Source: Fasciolopsis buskii (Eukaryota; Platyhelminthes; Trematoda; Plagiorchiida; Fasciolidae). From it: a stretch of 64,000 nt of DNA. Both the position numbers and the translations under genes were made by a program. The stretch spans positions 19,824 through 83,823 of the forward strand of contig LUCM01005763.1 in NCBI GenBank assembly GCA_008360955.1, given 5' to 3'. Under the pieces are notes generated by a model. It saw nothing but the letters and a program-made list of their open reading frames with translations, made no database searches and had not been told where the DNA came from. This document shows, piece by piece, positions 11,401-25,358 of the stretch. The first letter of the stretch is position 1. Each line of letters starts with the position of its first letter.

Positions 11401-14400
11401 GCCATATGTATCCGTTTGTACGAGCCCTCTGTGGGCCCAAACAATTTGATCAGACTCCTAAACTTCCCTGGCCCACTTGTCATTCTCTATTAAGTGGTTT
11501 ACAGCGTGATCATTTAACAAATCAAGTAAAGAAATGCATACATTCTTAGAGTTGTGAACTGATGCCACACCAAACCGTCATTCTCCTGATCCATCTCCAA
11601 CCGTATTTAATGCCATGTTTTGGCATGAGTACGAATCAATAAGAACGAGTTTGTTCGTCACATTGAGTTATTTCCAGTGGCACTATATTTTGCTAAACGT
11701 CTAAATTCCGAAATTCTGTTTCACTTGGGTCGTTATTGACTTTATCAGAATGCGTCCCGTGTCCTTTTTCAACAGACGGAGTGAATCTTTCTTGAAAATA
11801 TATCAAGTTCGCCCTTATCTTCCAGCTTCCTCCGGATGCACCAGCCTCCGTGATGCTCCAACCGGGCCCCAACGAAAACGGCAAAGTGAGCAACTTTAAA
11901 ATAATGAGCAGTTGTTATGCGTTGATGCTTCGTTTATTTCAGCCACCCCATTCTGCTTGGGTTCCTTGTTGTCAATGTGTAACTGAATTATTCCTGGCTA
12001 GAGCTGCATATGCTGGACTGAAGTACTTGTGGCATCGATCTTATATTGTATTGAATCTGAATTATCATGTGGATTGCCCGACGATGTGTACAGCTCTGCT
12101 ATTTAGTTGCAAGTTATGGAGGTTTCGTGCTGAGGATGTTCCTCACTTGAAACCTTCGACCATCGATGTTTGCGTAGCATCACTGGAAACGGAAGAAGTG
12201 GCCACGTGTACAGTGCTGAGGTTATAAATTGATTATTGGTAACTGATCCAGGGAGTATTCTATCAAAACGTGTCGAGCTTAGTAGATTTCGGTGGCTGGT
12301 TCACGTGATGCATATGACGGACACTTGTCTGTTGTACCGTGCCTTGTTTTCTGTTCCTCTATCGAAGTGGAAAAACCGCGCGGAGGCCAATGGGTGATGT
12401 GGCCTCTGGGGATGAGAAAAGGTATAGCGAACGTAGCTGAAGTGGGCGTCTCATTTCTCCGTGGTTGGTTCCGTAACCAATTGACTAGTGATGTCGAATG
12501 ATATAACAGTGATCTGTTATTACTGCCGACCGTATCGTAGCTTTCTGTATAATGAGAATGATTGAAGAAGTGTCTTTGTGCGTATTGGATATGCTAGCTA
12601 CTATACTGTTCTTTCCATATTGCATCCCTAAAGATCCCCTCTCTGTCCATTTTTTGTGTTCAATATTTCTATTGCAACGTGTAACATAGTGGAAAAATCA
12701 GTAATCAATGAAACTGTCTGTGTTGTTTAACATGTTTGCGATAATGATGCTGATGGCGAGCATCATGCTGCAGTGTTTGTGGCTTCATTCCTGTCAGTTC
12801 TTTGCAGCTGGTAGTCTTGTGTGATCCATTCGTTAACTAGGGTTCAGGGTCTGCACAAATTTTACAAGCGTTTTAGCATCAAGGTGGTCGTTCTTTGCCG
12901 AATGACTTGTAATGCAATGCCACAATGTTCGTCGTCTTACGGACTTAGTAGTAAGCTTGTTCACTTCACATCGAAGCGTCTTGAAACTTGTTCCTTTTCC
13001 ACGGTTGCTCTTAGGGTATCATTTGTTCCGGATAGCATCTTCTTGGAAAGGGTTACTTTGGATGATATGTTTCTTTGATTATAGTAGCAAGAAGCCAAGT
13101 GGACTACCAGGAAAAAAATTGTTTGCTTTTGCCCTTGGTAATTACGAAAGGAAAACGTGAGTTTAACAGGAATGTTCCGATTGCGATGTGATAAGAGCAC
13201 AGGAGAGTACTGGTTTCAGTACTTCTTTGGCTTCTCATTTTGGACACCAAATTGTCGTCTGTTTCTGTTCGAATTCGACCAGTGATAACTCAGAGCTTTC
13301 AGCTCTTTACATCTGTAATATATGTCCTCTATGAGAACTGCTTTTTGCCTCGTGTAACCAATTTTGTTCGTGCAACGCTGTCGCTTGTGTGCAATGCAAC
13401 TAATGGACGCGTCTTTGCGAATTAATTTTCTCTGCTGCAGTATCTTTTAAAGAAAAATCTACACGAAATAGGATCGGGAATAATCAAGGTTTCCATTCGT
13501 ATATCTGTATTTTTGTAATATTTGCAGAGATCTAGTGCGCTGAAAACAGTTGCGGAAAATGAAAACTCCGTGAGAGAGAAACAAAGAAAGATTTTTGTAT
13601 AGATTTCATTACACATTTTATCTCTTTCGTACTGTGCACCCATGTCATCCATTGTCTGTCACAATCTCGTGTGTGGGGGCCATACCACTAGATTTTCCAG
13701 GGTGAAATGGGGCCTAACGAGATTCTGTCCCGAACCATTAACCGAAGAGTCTACCTTTCGGAGTGATGAGAGTCTCACAACCTTCTGTAAACTGACGATT
13801 GTTTATTCGGTTCATACAGGTTTGGGATGGGACCAGACATCCACATATCGATGACTATAGTGCCGTATGATTCATGCATCGTCTGAAATTAGGGTTTAAC
13901 CAGATCTTCTGAACTGAGTAGTAAGAAGCAGTTAACCCGCTAGCTCATTTGAATTCGTGTTTACACTTTTATACGGTCATTGTCACCGGAAGAGAGTGAT
14001 CAGGGCTCCTTTAACAGACTGTCAGAGACAATCATTCGGGAGGTGTTGTACAGACATTTAAGGCGATTGGTTATCTTGGAGTCAGAGATACTCACCCCGG
14101 ATCATACTGTGTTCAATAGTTGAATCTAAATCATATTTTTATAACATTATTTCCAATATCTTTTTCACATTCACCGTGATAGCCTTGCGGAGTAGACTAC
14201 GAGCTGCGAACATATGTAGCCGAGGCAAGCGATGACAAGCTGCAAAAACGGTAAGTTTTTTCATCCCCATTTTTGACTTCAATCTGAACTGAATATTGCT
14301 TGATTACCATTGTCTGAAAACCGGCATCCTAAACATCTCAATACAGTCATGATCGTTGTGATTTTTTACCTTGTGTAAAAACAGTCGTTTTAAATGCCAT

Positions 14401-17400
14401 TAACCGATGACAGTTCGCTAATCGCTAGGTTGGAAATATCTAATCTCATGCGAACTGATAAGAAAACGAAGGTGCAGTGAAATTGCTTAGCTATTTTGTG
14501 TCGCACAGTAACTTGATAGTATAATTTGTCTTACACCCATGCTTATTTGCCTCGAAAACCGCATCTTATAGTTTTTTGTTGTTTTATAGTAATCACAATT
14601 TCTTTGTACCATCATAGGTTTGCTCGTTTAGCAGACAGAACAGTTGTTGATTCCGCCTAATTATTTGAAGGCATCTACAGCACTTGTCTGTCAGAAAACA
14701 CGCGGTTCGTGATCAGGGAAATTTCATCGTGTGTTATCTTAAATTGGGCCCGCGGGACTGACTCACTGCGTATCTTTGCCGCGGGAGAACACTAGTCTGT
14801 CCAACCGAATCGGTTATTCAGATAAGCGAGTAATCTGTCAGACGGTTGGAGATTGTATTGTATTGTTTAAACTTTTGAATACATAGGTGTCCGAATTTCA
14901 GTCAAAATGGGTGCGTTCACCTCCTCATCAGAATACAAAATGGGAAAAACAGCGTAGCGGATAATAAATACTTGGGATTCACTAGCGATTGTGTAGAAAA
15001 CCAATCATGATCTGTTCTCAATTGGTGAAAATTCGGGCTAGGTGGAGAACTGTTGAGTTCCCACAAATATTTGTGTGAGAGGGTATGGAAGGGAAAGTAG
15101 AAAGTGTCCTGGAATGAGGGCGTTATTTACAAAGGTCATTGTGTAAGGGATAGGGCGGGTCCGAAAGAATTCTGTGCAAACTTCTTTACAGGCGGATAAA
15201 TGTATGTCACACAGTTTGATGTACAGTGAATCACTTATAGTTGACAAACTACGACGAGGGGTTCTGAATTCTTTCTTCAGTAAACCAGCAAAAATGACAG
15301 AAAAACAATGGAGGAGAGTGGAGAAAAACACTGGTAAACGAATACGGAGATAGTTTTTGCTTAACCTGGAGGTGTCGTAGTCTCTTGATGTAAAACGATG
15401 GTATTCTAAGACTTTTTTAACAATTGGAAATATAAGAGGATCATCTTAAATTTTATCAATAGTAATTTCTGAGTACTTGACGGAACCTACCCTAGTGTGT
15501 GGTTTATTGTTAATAAAGGAGGGGTCAGCCGGGTAAGCAGACCGAGAAGAAGTGAACAAATACTCGACACATTTTGATGAATTAACATTTAAGCCAGAGC
15601 GGAGAAAAAAAAATTCTGAGTGAGAGACAAATTATTGGAGAGTTTAGGGAATCTCCATTTGCAGATATGGACTGACAAAGAGCAACGTCATCCGCATATT
15701 TGAGTGATTGACCAAGGGAACTAGCATGTAGATCGGTGATATATGCTGAAAACAAATAAGGAGAAATAACAGCTCCTTAAAGGACTCCAGGATTATTTGT
15801 TTCTTCCATTCTTGTGTACTGAGTTCTGTGAGAAAAGTAGTCCGATAGCCATCCCAAGAGGCTCGTGGGACAGCCGAACTGCTCTAGTTTGCAAAGAATT
15901 GAAGACTGTGGAAGAGATTCGAAAGCAAATGAAAAATCTAAGAAAATACATCGGACATATTTGGGGGATGCATCCAAGGACTTGGCTATACTGTGACCCA
16001 CGGAAGCCACAGCATGCAAAATGGACCTGTTTGGTTTGTACGCAAACTGAAGGGTCAACGGGCACGCTAACAGAAGTTATACGACTCAGGATGGCGCGTT
16101 CCGCTAGTTTAAGACCGCATGACGTAAGAGCGATGGGACGAAAACGTTTGGTTGGAATACTTGAATCAATAGGTTTGGGGATGGGCACAATAGTGACAGA
16201 TATCCAACAATCGGGAATGGGCTGTTCGCATAAGGAGGTATTAAGAAAGAAGTTAATACATCTGCGAGTAAAGCTGCACCGTACTTTAGAAGTGAAGACA
16301 TGCCATTAAAACCTATACCTGTGGTTATTTTCGTCGAGCGAAGGGGTGTGAACACTTCTTCCCTAGAAAAGGGTGTTACATTGGCGCAATCAGTCGAGAA
16401 CCATGAAACTGCAGAGTCATTACGTGGATAAATAAACCCTCGGTTGATAATGTTTGCATCTACAGTACAACTTATTAGTCTCGTTTTCCTTCTGCATAAA
16501 AGCCGAATTCCTTGCCAGAGGCGTCTGCTTTCTGTATTTTGTGGGGTATTTTTTCCTTTGCTTGGTAATATGTTCCGGTTACTGAATGCGAACCTCGAGT
16601 AGCTGTTCCTTTATAACCTGTTTATTATCTATTGGGACTAGTTTTATTTGTGAGAGAGGTAGCAGAAATATAATTGCATTCAATGCATTCCCCAAGTCTT
16701 ACGAAAATATCAGCAGTAAGAAATTTTTTCCAGGAAGCATTCCATTCTCCAAGGGGATATGGTGGAGGATCGCAATTTTCTGTTGTTTCCATTGTTTTCA
16801 TACTTCGGTCTATTGGTTGTACAGGCATATTGGCAAGACCGTGTGCAGCAAATGTAACGTATATTTTTGCGCATTTTTATATAGGATAAGAAACAATAAC
16901 TCATTGGTTTTGGTAATGTACCTCAGACAGCCTTTGGTCACTTAGCCATGCCCAAAAACTGCGTGAATGCGTTTTTTACAGTTCATGCCCTTAGTAACTT
17001 GGATTTTGGGTATCAGTTAGATAACGTGCGGTTAACCTCGATTCTTTTTTTCGCGTTTTGCCTTACTTATCTGCCACGATTCTAACAGTACCACATCTAT
17101 ACACAGATGCTGGTGCACCCCGAACTTTTAGTTTAGGCAGAGCCTACTTCTGTATGTATAGATTTATGGATCCTTAGTTGGAGAAAAACTGTTAACTTAA
17201 TATAAAGCTCATCAACTCAGAGATTGAATTCACGCTTGCAGACCGTCTAGGCTTTAGTGCTGCCTGTGCTTTGCGAGACAAGCTGGCAGGCCACTGTGAA
17301 GGGCTTGGCTCGTAATAATGCTCATTACAATTATCGCCCCGAATCACGCTGCCGTCGCATATACAGCGGGCTCAGTTAACGTTTATCAGCCGGAGACATC

Positions 17401-20400
17401 TGTGGCATCGGCCCGATGTCCGTTTATCGGCAAGGGATGGAGTCTTCATTGCAGTTGTAAGATCAGTCCTCTTTAACAACTCAGAAACGTAGCCATTAAA
17501 GACAGATGTGCGAAGACTGTCGACGTTTGAACACTACTGTTTTTACAGCGTTGCAAGAGTATGGTTGTAGAGTCGTATTAACAATTGTGAGCTTAGGCTT
17601 ACGATATTGTTTCGTAGAAATCACTCGATCGAACTGGAATTGAATTTGAAGAGATTGGGTCGGTTGGGACATGTGTTGCGCATGCTCGCAGATCGCCTCC
17701 GTCGATATATAATGTCCTCCTAGATGGGTTCGTTGAAGGATGGATCAAGATAATCGGTTTATGATCCGGCTGAAGGATATGAAATACCTGGCCGATGCAC
17801 TTTCTCACTTAGATCGACTTAGGTTATTTGGTTGAGGCTCACAAGGTCCCCTAAGACGATGGTTGGTAACTTTGAATGACACGAAAAAATTCCACAGTCA
17901 GTGACTTTCTTGCACTCGATATATTTCCGCTTCCCTACAACCCCTTTGTCGTAGGGTTTTTCGGTTTTTTCTTCACTGTTCGATTCTGTGAGGTAGCAAC
18001 CAAGAACAGAGGCGTTTAGGCAAGGTCAACGGTTGTGCAAAGTTAACTGAACTGCAGGTACAATAACTCAGGCTCCAAAGCCTGAATGACGTTCATTCGA
18101 ATCCTACACGGGTCAAGTAATTTTTCATCCGGATCGATTCAGTTCCCTAATCGTTTCACTTACTTCAGATTAATTCTCACGTTGGGATTCGGTAGACATC
18201 ATTCGCTTCTAAGAAGGGACCTAATAAATGTGATCCTAGGGGTTAGGATATCCGTTTTACTGCAGATATCTTAAGGTTCAGTTCATTTTGGATAACCATT
18301 AACCTTGCACCGAAATGCTCTTGTTTTCGTTGCTTCCTCGTAGCACTATCTGCTCAAACAGAAGAAAGGAATCGAGAACAGTGAAAGATCGGAATAAAGT
18401 TTTCAAATGCAGGAACGACACTGACAACGACACTGAACCATATCACCATGTGCACTTGCATTGGCTTACTTTCAGGGAGATGTGAAAGACCCGCGGTGGC
18501 CGTCGGCCAAATAAATTGCTCCCTAAAGTGTTCTGTCTAACGCGCCAGCCAATGGTTTTGAGAGTAGATCAGTGGGTGTCAGATTCCTTGATCACACGGT
18601 TTACGCTTGGCTTTCGGGGGACAGTATTTCTGATCAGTCGTTAACCGTAGCCTTTTCCATTTCCGTACGTTTTCCTATCCACCGCTGCTTCTGGACATTT
18701 CTCAGACTTCTGGACAGTTGATGTCCTAGAGTAAATTTTTTGATCTTAAAAATCTTGTAATTTGGCTGACGAACTGCCTTTACTGGTTTTGGAACTGCTG
18801 CTGTAATCTCCGGATCGTGCGGAATGATGATGTTGCTCTTAGTGGATTTTTTATTCAAAAAAACTTCCTACTTGGTTAGAAGTGTATTTGATTCTAAATA
18901 TTCATTTCTTTGTGAGCTTATGAGACCGAGGTTACAACGTTGAATGAATACCAATAAAACCGTACCATAGTTGGGGTTAAGCTGAAAACCACGGTGCTGA
19001 AATCTTGTAAGCCATTAGATTCAGCGATAGTTTATTCTGGATGATGTAGATGTTACCTTGCCCAAATGTTCACGATGTCCGATATCTCCCATACGTATTT
19101 CTACACATTTAGTGCAAATGAGCGCTCTCATGTCTGGTTTTTTAATATTCTCTGCCCGTAGTAGATGTGGCTTGTGTGCATGGCCACGAATTGTACAGAT
19201 TGACCGGCCACAGTTTGTCTATGGTTTCGAGAATTTTTCCGTATCGGCAGAATTGTGAATAAAATCCCGTAAATGTTTGACTTGTACCTAAAAAATGCGC
19301 TAGCCATTCTGTGTCCAGTTTAACAGCTTCATCCTTTCCTTCTGAAATCAGCAGAGGACAGTACGGCTTTCACACACTGTCCAAATAAGATCAGAATAAA
19401 AATTCTTTCTGCCTTTTTTCGAACATTATTTTCGGGGGATCAAATGACCGGTTAGAAGTGTGTTTAGATTATTGCTTTCATGAGTCTCATGAAATGTTTT
19501 CCCATCCTTTCATATCGTCATCAAATAACTTCCGATGCTCTCTGGTGGGATTAAATCCGAAGCGGAAAGCTAGTCTCCACCGCATGAACAGTGCGAAAAC
19601 AGAAAATCGATTATTGGTAACTGATCCAGGGAGTATTCTATCAAAACGTGTCGAGCTTAGTAGATTTCGGTGGCTGGTTCACGTGATGCATATGACGGAC
19701 ACTTGTCTGTTGTACCGTGCCTTGTTTTCCGTTCCTCTATCGAAGTGGAAAAAACCGCGCGGAGGCCAATGGGTGATGTGGCCTCTGGGGATGAGAAAAT
19801 GTATAGCGAACGTAGCTGAAGTGGGCGTCTCATTTCTCCGTGGTTGGTTCCGTAACCGATTGACTAGTGATGTCGAATGATATAACAGTGATCTGTTATT
19901 ACTGCCGACCGTATCGTAGCTTTCTGTATAATGAGAATGATTGAAGAAGTGTCTTTGTGCGTATTGGATATGCTAGCTACTATACTGTTCTTTCCATATT
20001 GCATCCCTAAAGATCCCCTCTCTGTCCATTTTTTGTGTTCAATATTTCTATTGCAACGTGTAACATAGTGGAAAAATCAGTAATCAATGAAACTGTCTGT
20101 GTTGTTTAACATGTTTGCGATAAGGGTGATGAGAATGAACTTCAGTTCGTAGGATTCATTTCTAGTAATCGGATGTGAATATTAGCTATGATAGACTGTA
20201 TATGTAGACATATTCTGCTTGAGTTTGTGATTTCCTTTTATCCAAAGTTGTAATTTTTTGATTTTACTATCGTTATATGGCTTCACTCAGTCAGATTCCC
20301 AGTGTAAGAACAAGCGGCCTGTTCACAAGGCCTCGGTCATACAACTAACCGGATATCGATCGTCAGAAAGCGGGAGAGAGTTAGTTGAAGTAACAAATGA

Positions 20401-23169
20401 CCACCGGTAAATAGTTTAGAACTGTTGTCGGCTATTCACCACATTATCCCACGCTAGTTTTAAACGCGCCGTGACAAAACTTTATCTGTATTGTGAATCT
20501 TATGATACACGAAATGCATGTTATGGTGGTGACACTATATATATCAAGTGGAAAGCCACATTCGCTTGTTCCAGGTATCGCAGGATCGAATTCGTTGTTA
20601 TCTAAAATATCGTTGGATTGTTTGTCGTGTTGGATTGTCGGTTTCTGTGGTGCAGAGGTAGCTTTCGGCACATTGTTATTATTCGACTGCTTGGTTTGCT
20701 GACTTGTTATATTGCTTTTGCCATCTATTTCGGTTTGTTTTGACAGGATCTTGCGTCGCGTTTCGTTGCTTACCTTGACGAGATCAACAGGCGTACAAAT
20801 ATCTTATCTGTTCTTTTTTCCGAGAACCGCCAATGAGCATAACTTGCTTTAAACTCCATTGTGCCAACTTCATCTACGAAAGTATCATATTTTTAATGAT
20901 GTACATCCTTTCATTTAGTGCTTTCCCAGGAGTGAGTATCCATGGTACCGAAGTGCCAAAGGCAAGTTTACGACTACGACAAAAGTGTCTTCCTTAAGGG
21001 ATTGCGTTAGCGGCTGTGCATAAGGGAGATTGAATGGAATGTAGGACACCCAGCGTAAGCTCTTTCCAGGAGGCAAATCTTGCCACTTCATCTCCAGTGT
21101 TGATTTCTTGACCCGACCGTTGGCAAGGAGACCGTACCGGTTCGACTGTTTGCGATGCGAAGATGCTTCACGGAGACGCTTATAGAGGAGGGACTACAAT
21201 CATGGTAAATATTTAAAGGCAATCGAAAGGTGGGAATAATAGTACTGGCAAACTCATCAGAACACACGAACGATGGTGGTTAGGATATAACTACTCTGAG
21301 TAACGGGAATGAAAGGGTTGTTAAAGTCAGCATCCGGTGGTTCCAAAGCTCGTGCGGCTTCTGTGAAGACGTTATGGGAGGAAAAGGGAGGGGGGACAAA
21401 ACTGTGGTTTGACGGTCGCCCGGATGCTGCAGTCACGTATTTAACGTCTTCGGCGGAAATCGCGAGATTCTTTAAATGAAAAAATGCTTCAGGCAAGTGG
21501 TGCCTGGGCGACGTAGTCTTCCATGTAGAGTTTGCATCTCAGAGTAAGAGGCAGAGCAAAAGTTACATGATGAAACACCAGAAGCTGAATTTCCTCGGTC
21601 GGGTCTACGGTTAATGTGAATATGAAAAGGCGAGATTTCTAACTTCCACCGTTTAGTTTTCTATTTTCTACTCTTCTTTTATGTTGCGTCCCGTGTATAA
21701 AGATGAAAGAGCACCGATCGGCGACCTGAGTGAAATGACTTAGCAGGTAGTACCGCCACATCCGGACAGATTCGACAGTACATAAGTCGTTCACTAGATG
21801 ACAAAGTTCTCGGGGAGACTGCCCATTTCGGTTTTGGGTTGCTGATCGGGCGTCCGTCTCGATGAGTAGGAGGCATGGCAGTGTGACAGCCACGTTTTAA
21901 AGACTGATGCTCAGTGTTTAAAATGCATATCTGTGTGATATTGTAACGAGAAAAGTAATTTATGAACCAGTGCTTTAATGCGGTCAAAAATTCGATGAAC
22001 CCAGCGAGAATAATGAACAAATAAACCAATGGCATGTCGTTAGGGCTTTAAGATTTCTGGTGAAAATACATCGTGTAGAGATTGATGTCTGAGGGTTGGT
22101 TTTCAGAGGGGAGACAATTAACGATAACAATTGGGCACTGGCAAACAGTTTAGAACTATCGTCACTAGAGATACTAATACTAACACTACTACTATTATTG
22201 ATTTATCTGATCAAATGTGGTACCATATGATTGGCAAGCAAAACAGGAAAGGCGAAACAAAAGAGAAACTTGTTTATGTTTGATTCATGGGAACTGCTTT
22301 AGCTCTCCAATATTTTCCCATGTCCGTTTGTGCATCACAGTGTGTGGTTAATCTATGGGTTTGGGGTTACTCGGCTATCAAAATCCTCTGGCCATTGACT
22401 AGTAAATCTGTATTGTTTGGAATTTTTGAGCACCGTGGTTGTGCGACCAGTTAGTTGTGCTTTTTTCATTCTTCACTTCCGCGGAACAGAAGGGGCCGTT
22501 TTGTTGGTTTCCTGTTGGTCTCACTCTTCACTACAGCCGACTAACCAGATAACTTTTGCTGATTGTGCCACCGAAATTTTTTTCTGTTGTCTTTGTGTTA
22601 GCGTGACTATCTGGAAGCGTTCAGGACTCTAGCATATCCAACCATCCAACTATTCGATTTCACCACTACCTGTCATAACTAATGTTTTATCTTGATCTTG
22701 TATGCAGTCTGGTCGGCTAACGATGTTCTGGATATTCATTTGAGTCTTCAGTTTTTGCACGCTGCGGACAAAATCTCACACGAATTAATTGACATTCGTA
22801 AATAACAGAGGTTTGACTTGTATGACCTGTGTTCGGATAATAATTGAGTAGCATTCTGATGAGTTACAAAAACTATCTGGCGAGACGTGTCTTCACGCAC
22901 GTATTAAACTTGGCAGGTGGTCTTATTTTCTTAGCAGTGCGTGGATAGAAGAAAACACGACTTTTCTGTTGTAGTTTTTTTCGGCTCAGCTTTTGGGCCA
23001 GCAATTTACTGTTTACTGCATAACATTGCTGCATTGCTTTCTAAGAATTCAGCGCAGCTCCCGTTAGCTTCTTTCGGTTCACAATTATTGTGAATTCCTT
23101 TGGTACCCGCATTGCCCAGTCTGCTCACTTATATACATATATACATATATACATATATACATATACATG

Positions 23170-23219
<50 letters not shown>

Positions 23220-25301
23220 TATACCATTTACATTCAATTGGGCCTTCTATACATGACCTTACTCATCCTCAGTTTTTTCGGTTTTTGGCCTTAGCCATTT
23301 TAGTTGACTTGTTCTGTGGAATAGTTGTTTATTTTAATCGGCATCCACTCATGCTTATAACGTCAAATTTATGGTTTGATTATTACCGAACGATGAACTA
23401 AATCGGCAGTTTTTCATTGCAATTTACTCCCTTTCCCTTCTCTATCGGAATCTATTCGCATGATTTGATTGGATGGAAAGTTACGAATCTCAGATGTTCT
23501 GCGGTCCACTAACTCGACGTCCGTCGGTGATAAAGTCGCTACCAGACAGACGGTGAATTCTGGTTGGATCATTAAATTAACATACAAACATGGTGCTTGG
23601 TGCCTTTCACCCACTTTTTCTCCCATTAATTATCTTCACGTGTTCATTCTCGCTTTGGAGTTTGCGGCTCTGTCGGTTGCAAGACACGCTCCCACTCCGG
23701 TAGACTAACTGCACAACAAAATTCTTTTTTTTTTTGTGCCACCCGGGGATTCGGTCTTCCACCGTGTCCGGTCTAATTTTGCGTTTCTTTCGCAGCAGAT
23801 ACCTCATGGTGCAGCGTATCTAGATGCACAGCGTTCCAGTATTCTTTTTGTTTGGGATCATCCTTTGGGAAGGAATAGGTCCGTCGTCATCAGAGGAGTC
23901 ATGATTAGCTAATCCTGATGCATCTTTTACTCAGTAGCTTTCCTTTCCTGTCCTCACAGACCTCGTTTGTTTTTTCTCATCTTATTTAGTTAATTATTGG
24001 TGCAAAACAATTTCTACTCCGTAACATGATTGTTTTTTGCTTGTTATTTTTTAATGGCATACTGCATCCTATCCAAATGACTAATACCTATGGCTCAAAC
24101 GCTGTGTTAGGGACGATTTGAAACTAAGTCACGGTGAAACTGTCTGTCTTTTTTTCAATAGGACTGTAAGTGAGCAAAAAGATAAAGGAAATCAATCCCG
24201 CAATTTGTTTGAACCGAATGACCAATGTGTACTAAGTCGTCGACAGTCATTTTATTGGAAGTAGGGCACGATATCCTTAATAGTTACTAACTAAATAGCT
24301 TTCTGCTGAGGTGATATTTTCGGGCTGCTGAATATTCATCGTTGCAATCCTGACTGTTCGTCTCATGTGTTAAATCTCAGGACCGGGTATTCTGTTTTCA
24401 CCTTCTGTGTATTTCTTTCGGATCATATCTAATTGGTGGTTCCTGTTCGATCAGTCAATGAGAAATCTGATTCTTTCGAGTTAAGCGAAGCGTTCATTTT
24501 CTTTACATTCTTAAAATGGTGCGGACGACCACATTACAACTGAGAAGCTTTGGAATCATCGTAAAGAGCCATTTCCTTTTCACTATTACTAACCAGCGGT
24601 GATCAAAAGCTATGGACGTTTATCGCCTTGATTGTTTGAATATCTTCACCAACGTCATTGGTGCTAGGAAGTACTCTCGGGTCGATCGATCCGTTGCCAT
24701 GCCCCTTCTATACGAGTCTCATATGATGGTTCCCAATTCGATTATCCGGATAATGATTACTGATTACTCTCGATTGTTCATTGACCCCCTGAAGGACTTT
24801 ACACAAGTGAGGAATAAAAACTGGCATTGATCGTTCACAGAAATATACACTCAGACACCTAGTCACTGCAACATGTTTGTTGCTTCTCGTCTTCCTGGTT
24901 GGGGCCCAAGGGATGTGGGTTGTTGTTGGTTGGAGATGCTAAGAGATATGGCTCATAACTGAAGTCAGTGAGACGCTGTGGCCTGTCTGTGGAACTCGTT
25001 CCCCTTAAGAGACGTCGAAAACAAACATAAAAAATCACGAAATATGTACGGTAAAAACAGGAAACAGCTGTCTTCTCACTGTTTATTATTTCCTCTCCGT
25101 TATCTATTTTCTGTAAAGTTCTGTTCACATGTTGCGTTGTCACCGTGGTAGTTCTCAAGGTCGTGCATATATATATATATATTTAGAGTTGAGAAGGCGT
25201 ACACTGAGTTAATACGTTTGTCGTGACGTTTCGATCCAAACTAGGACTCGTTGTCAAGCGTGAATGAGTGATTGAGTGGGGTCGCTAGTTCCGTTCGGTT
25301 T

Positions 25302-25358
<57 letters not shown>

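Noticed and set aside
14929..14936. CTGATGAG on the minus strand as a hammerhead core
   Set aside because: The following GAAA lies after a stretch that does not form a stem II. The same holds for CTGATGAG near 22866, 35903 and 42915.
18068..18104. Hairpin TCAGGCT/AGCCTGA followed by TTCGAATCC, resembling a tRNA
   Set aside because: The distance from a box-A-like TAACTCAGG to the box-B-like element is only about 28 nt and no acceptor stem can be formed.
23090..23401. 103-codon open frame with YIHIYIYT repeats
   Set aside because: It translates an ATAC/TA microsatellite, and overlapping frames give similar repeats.
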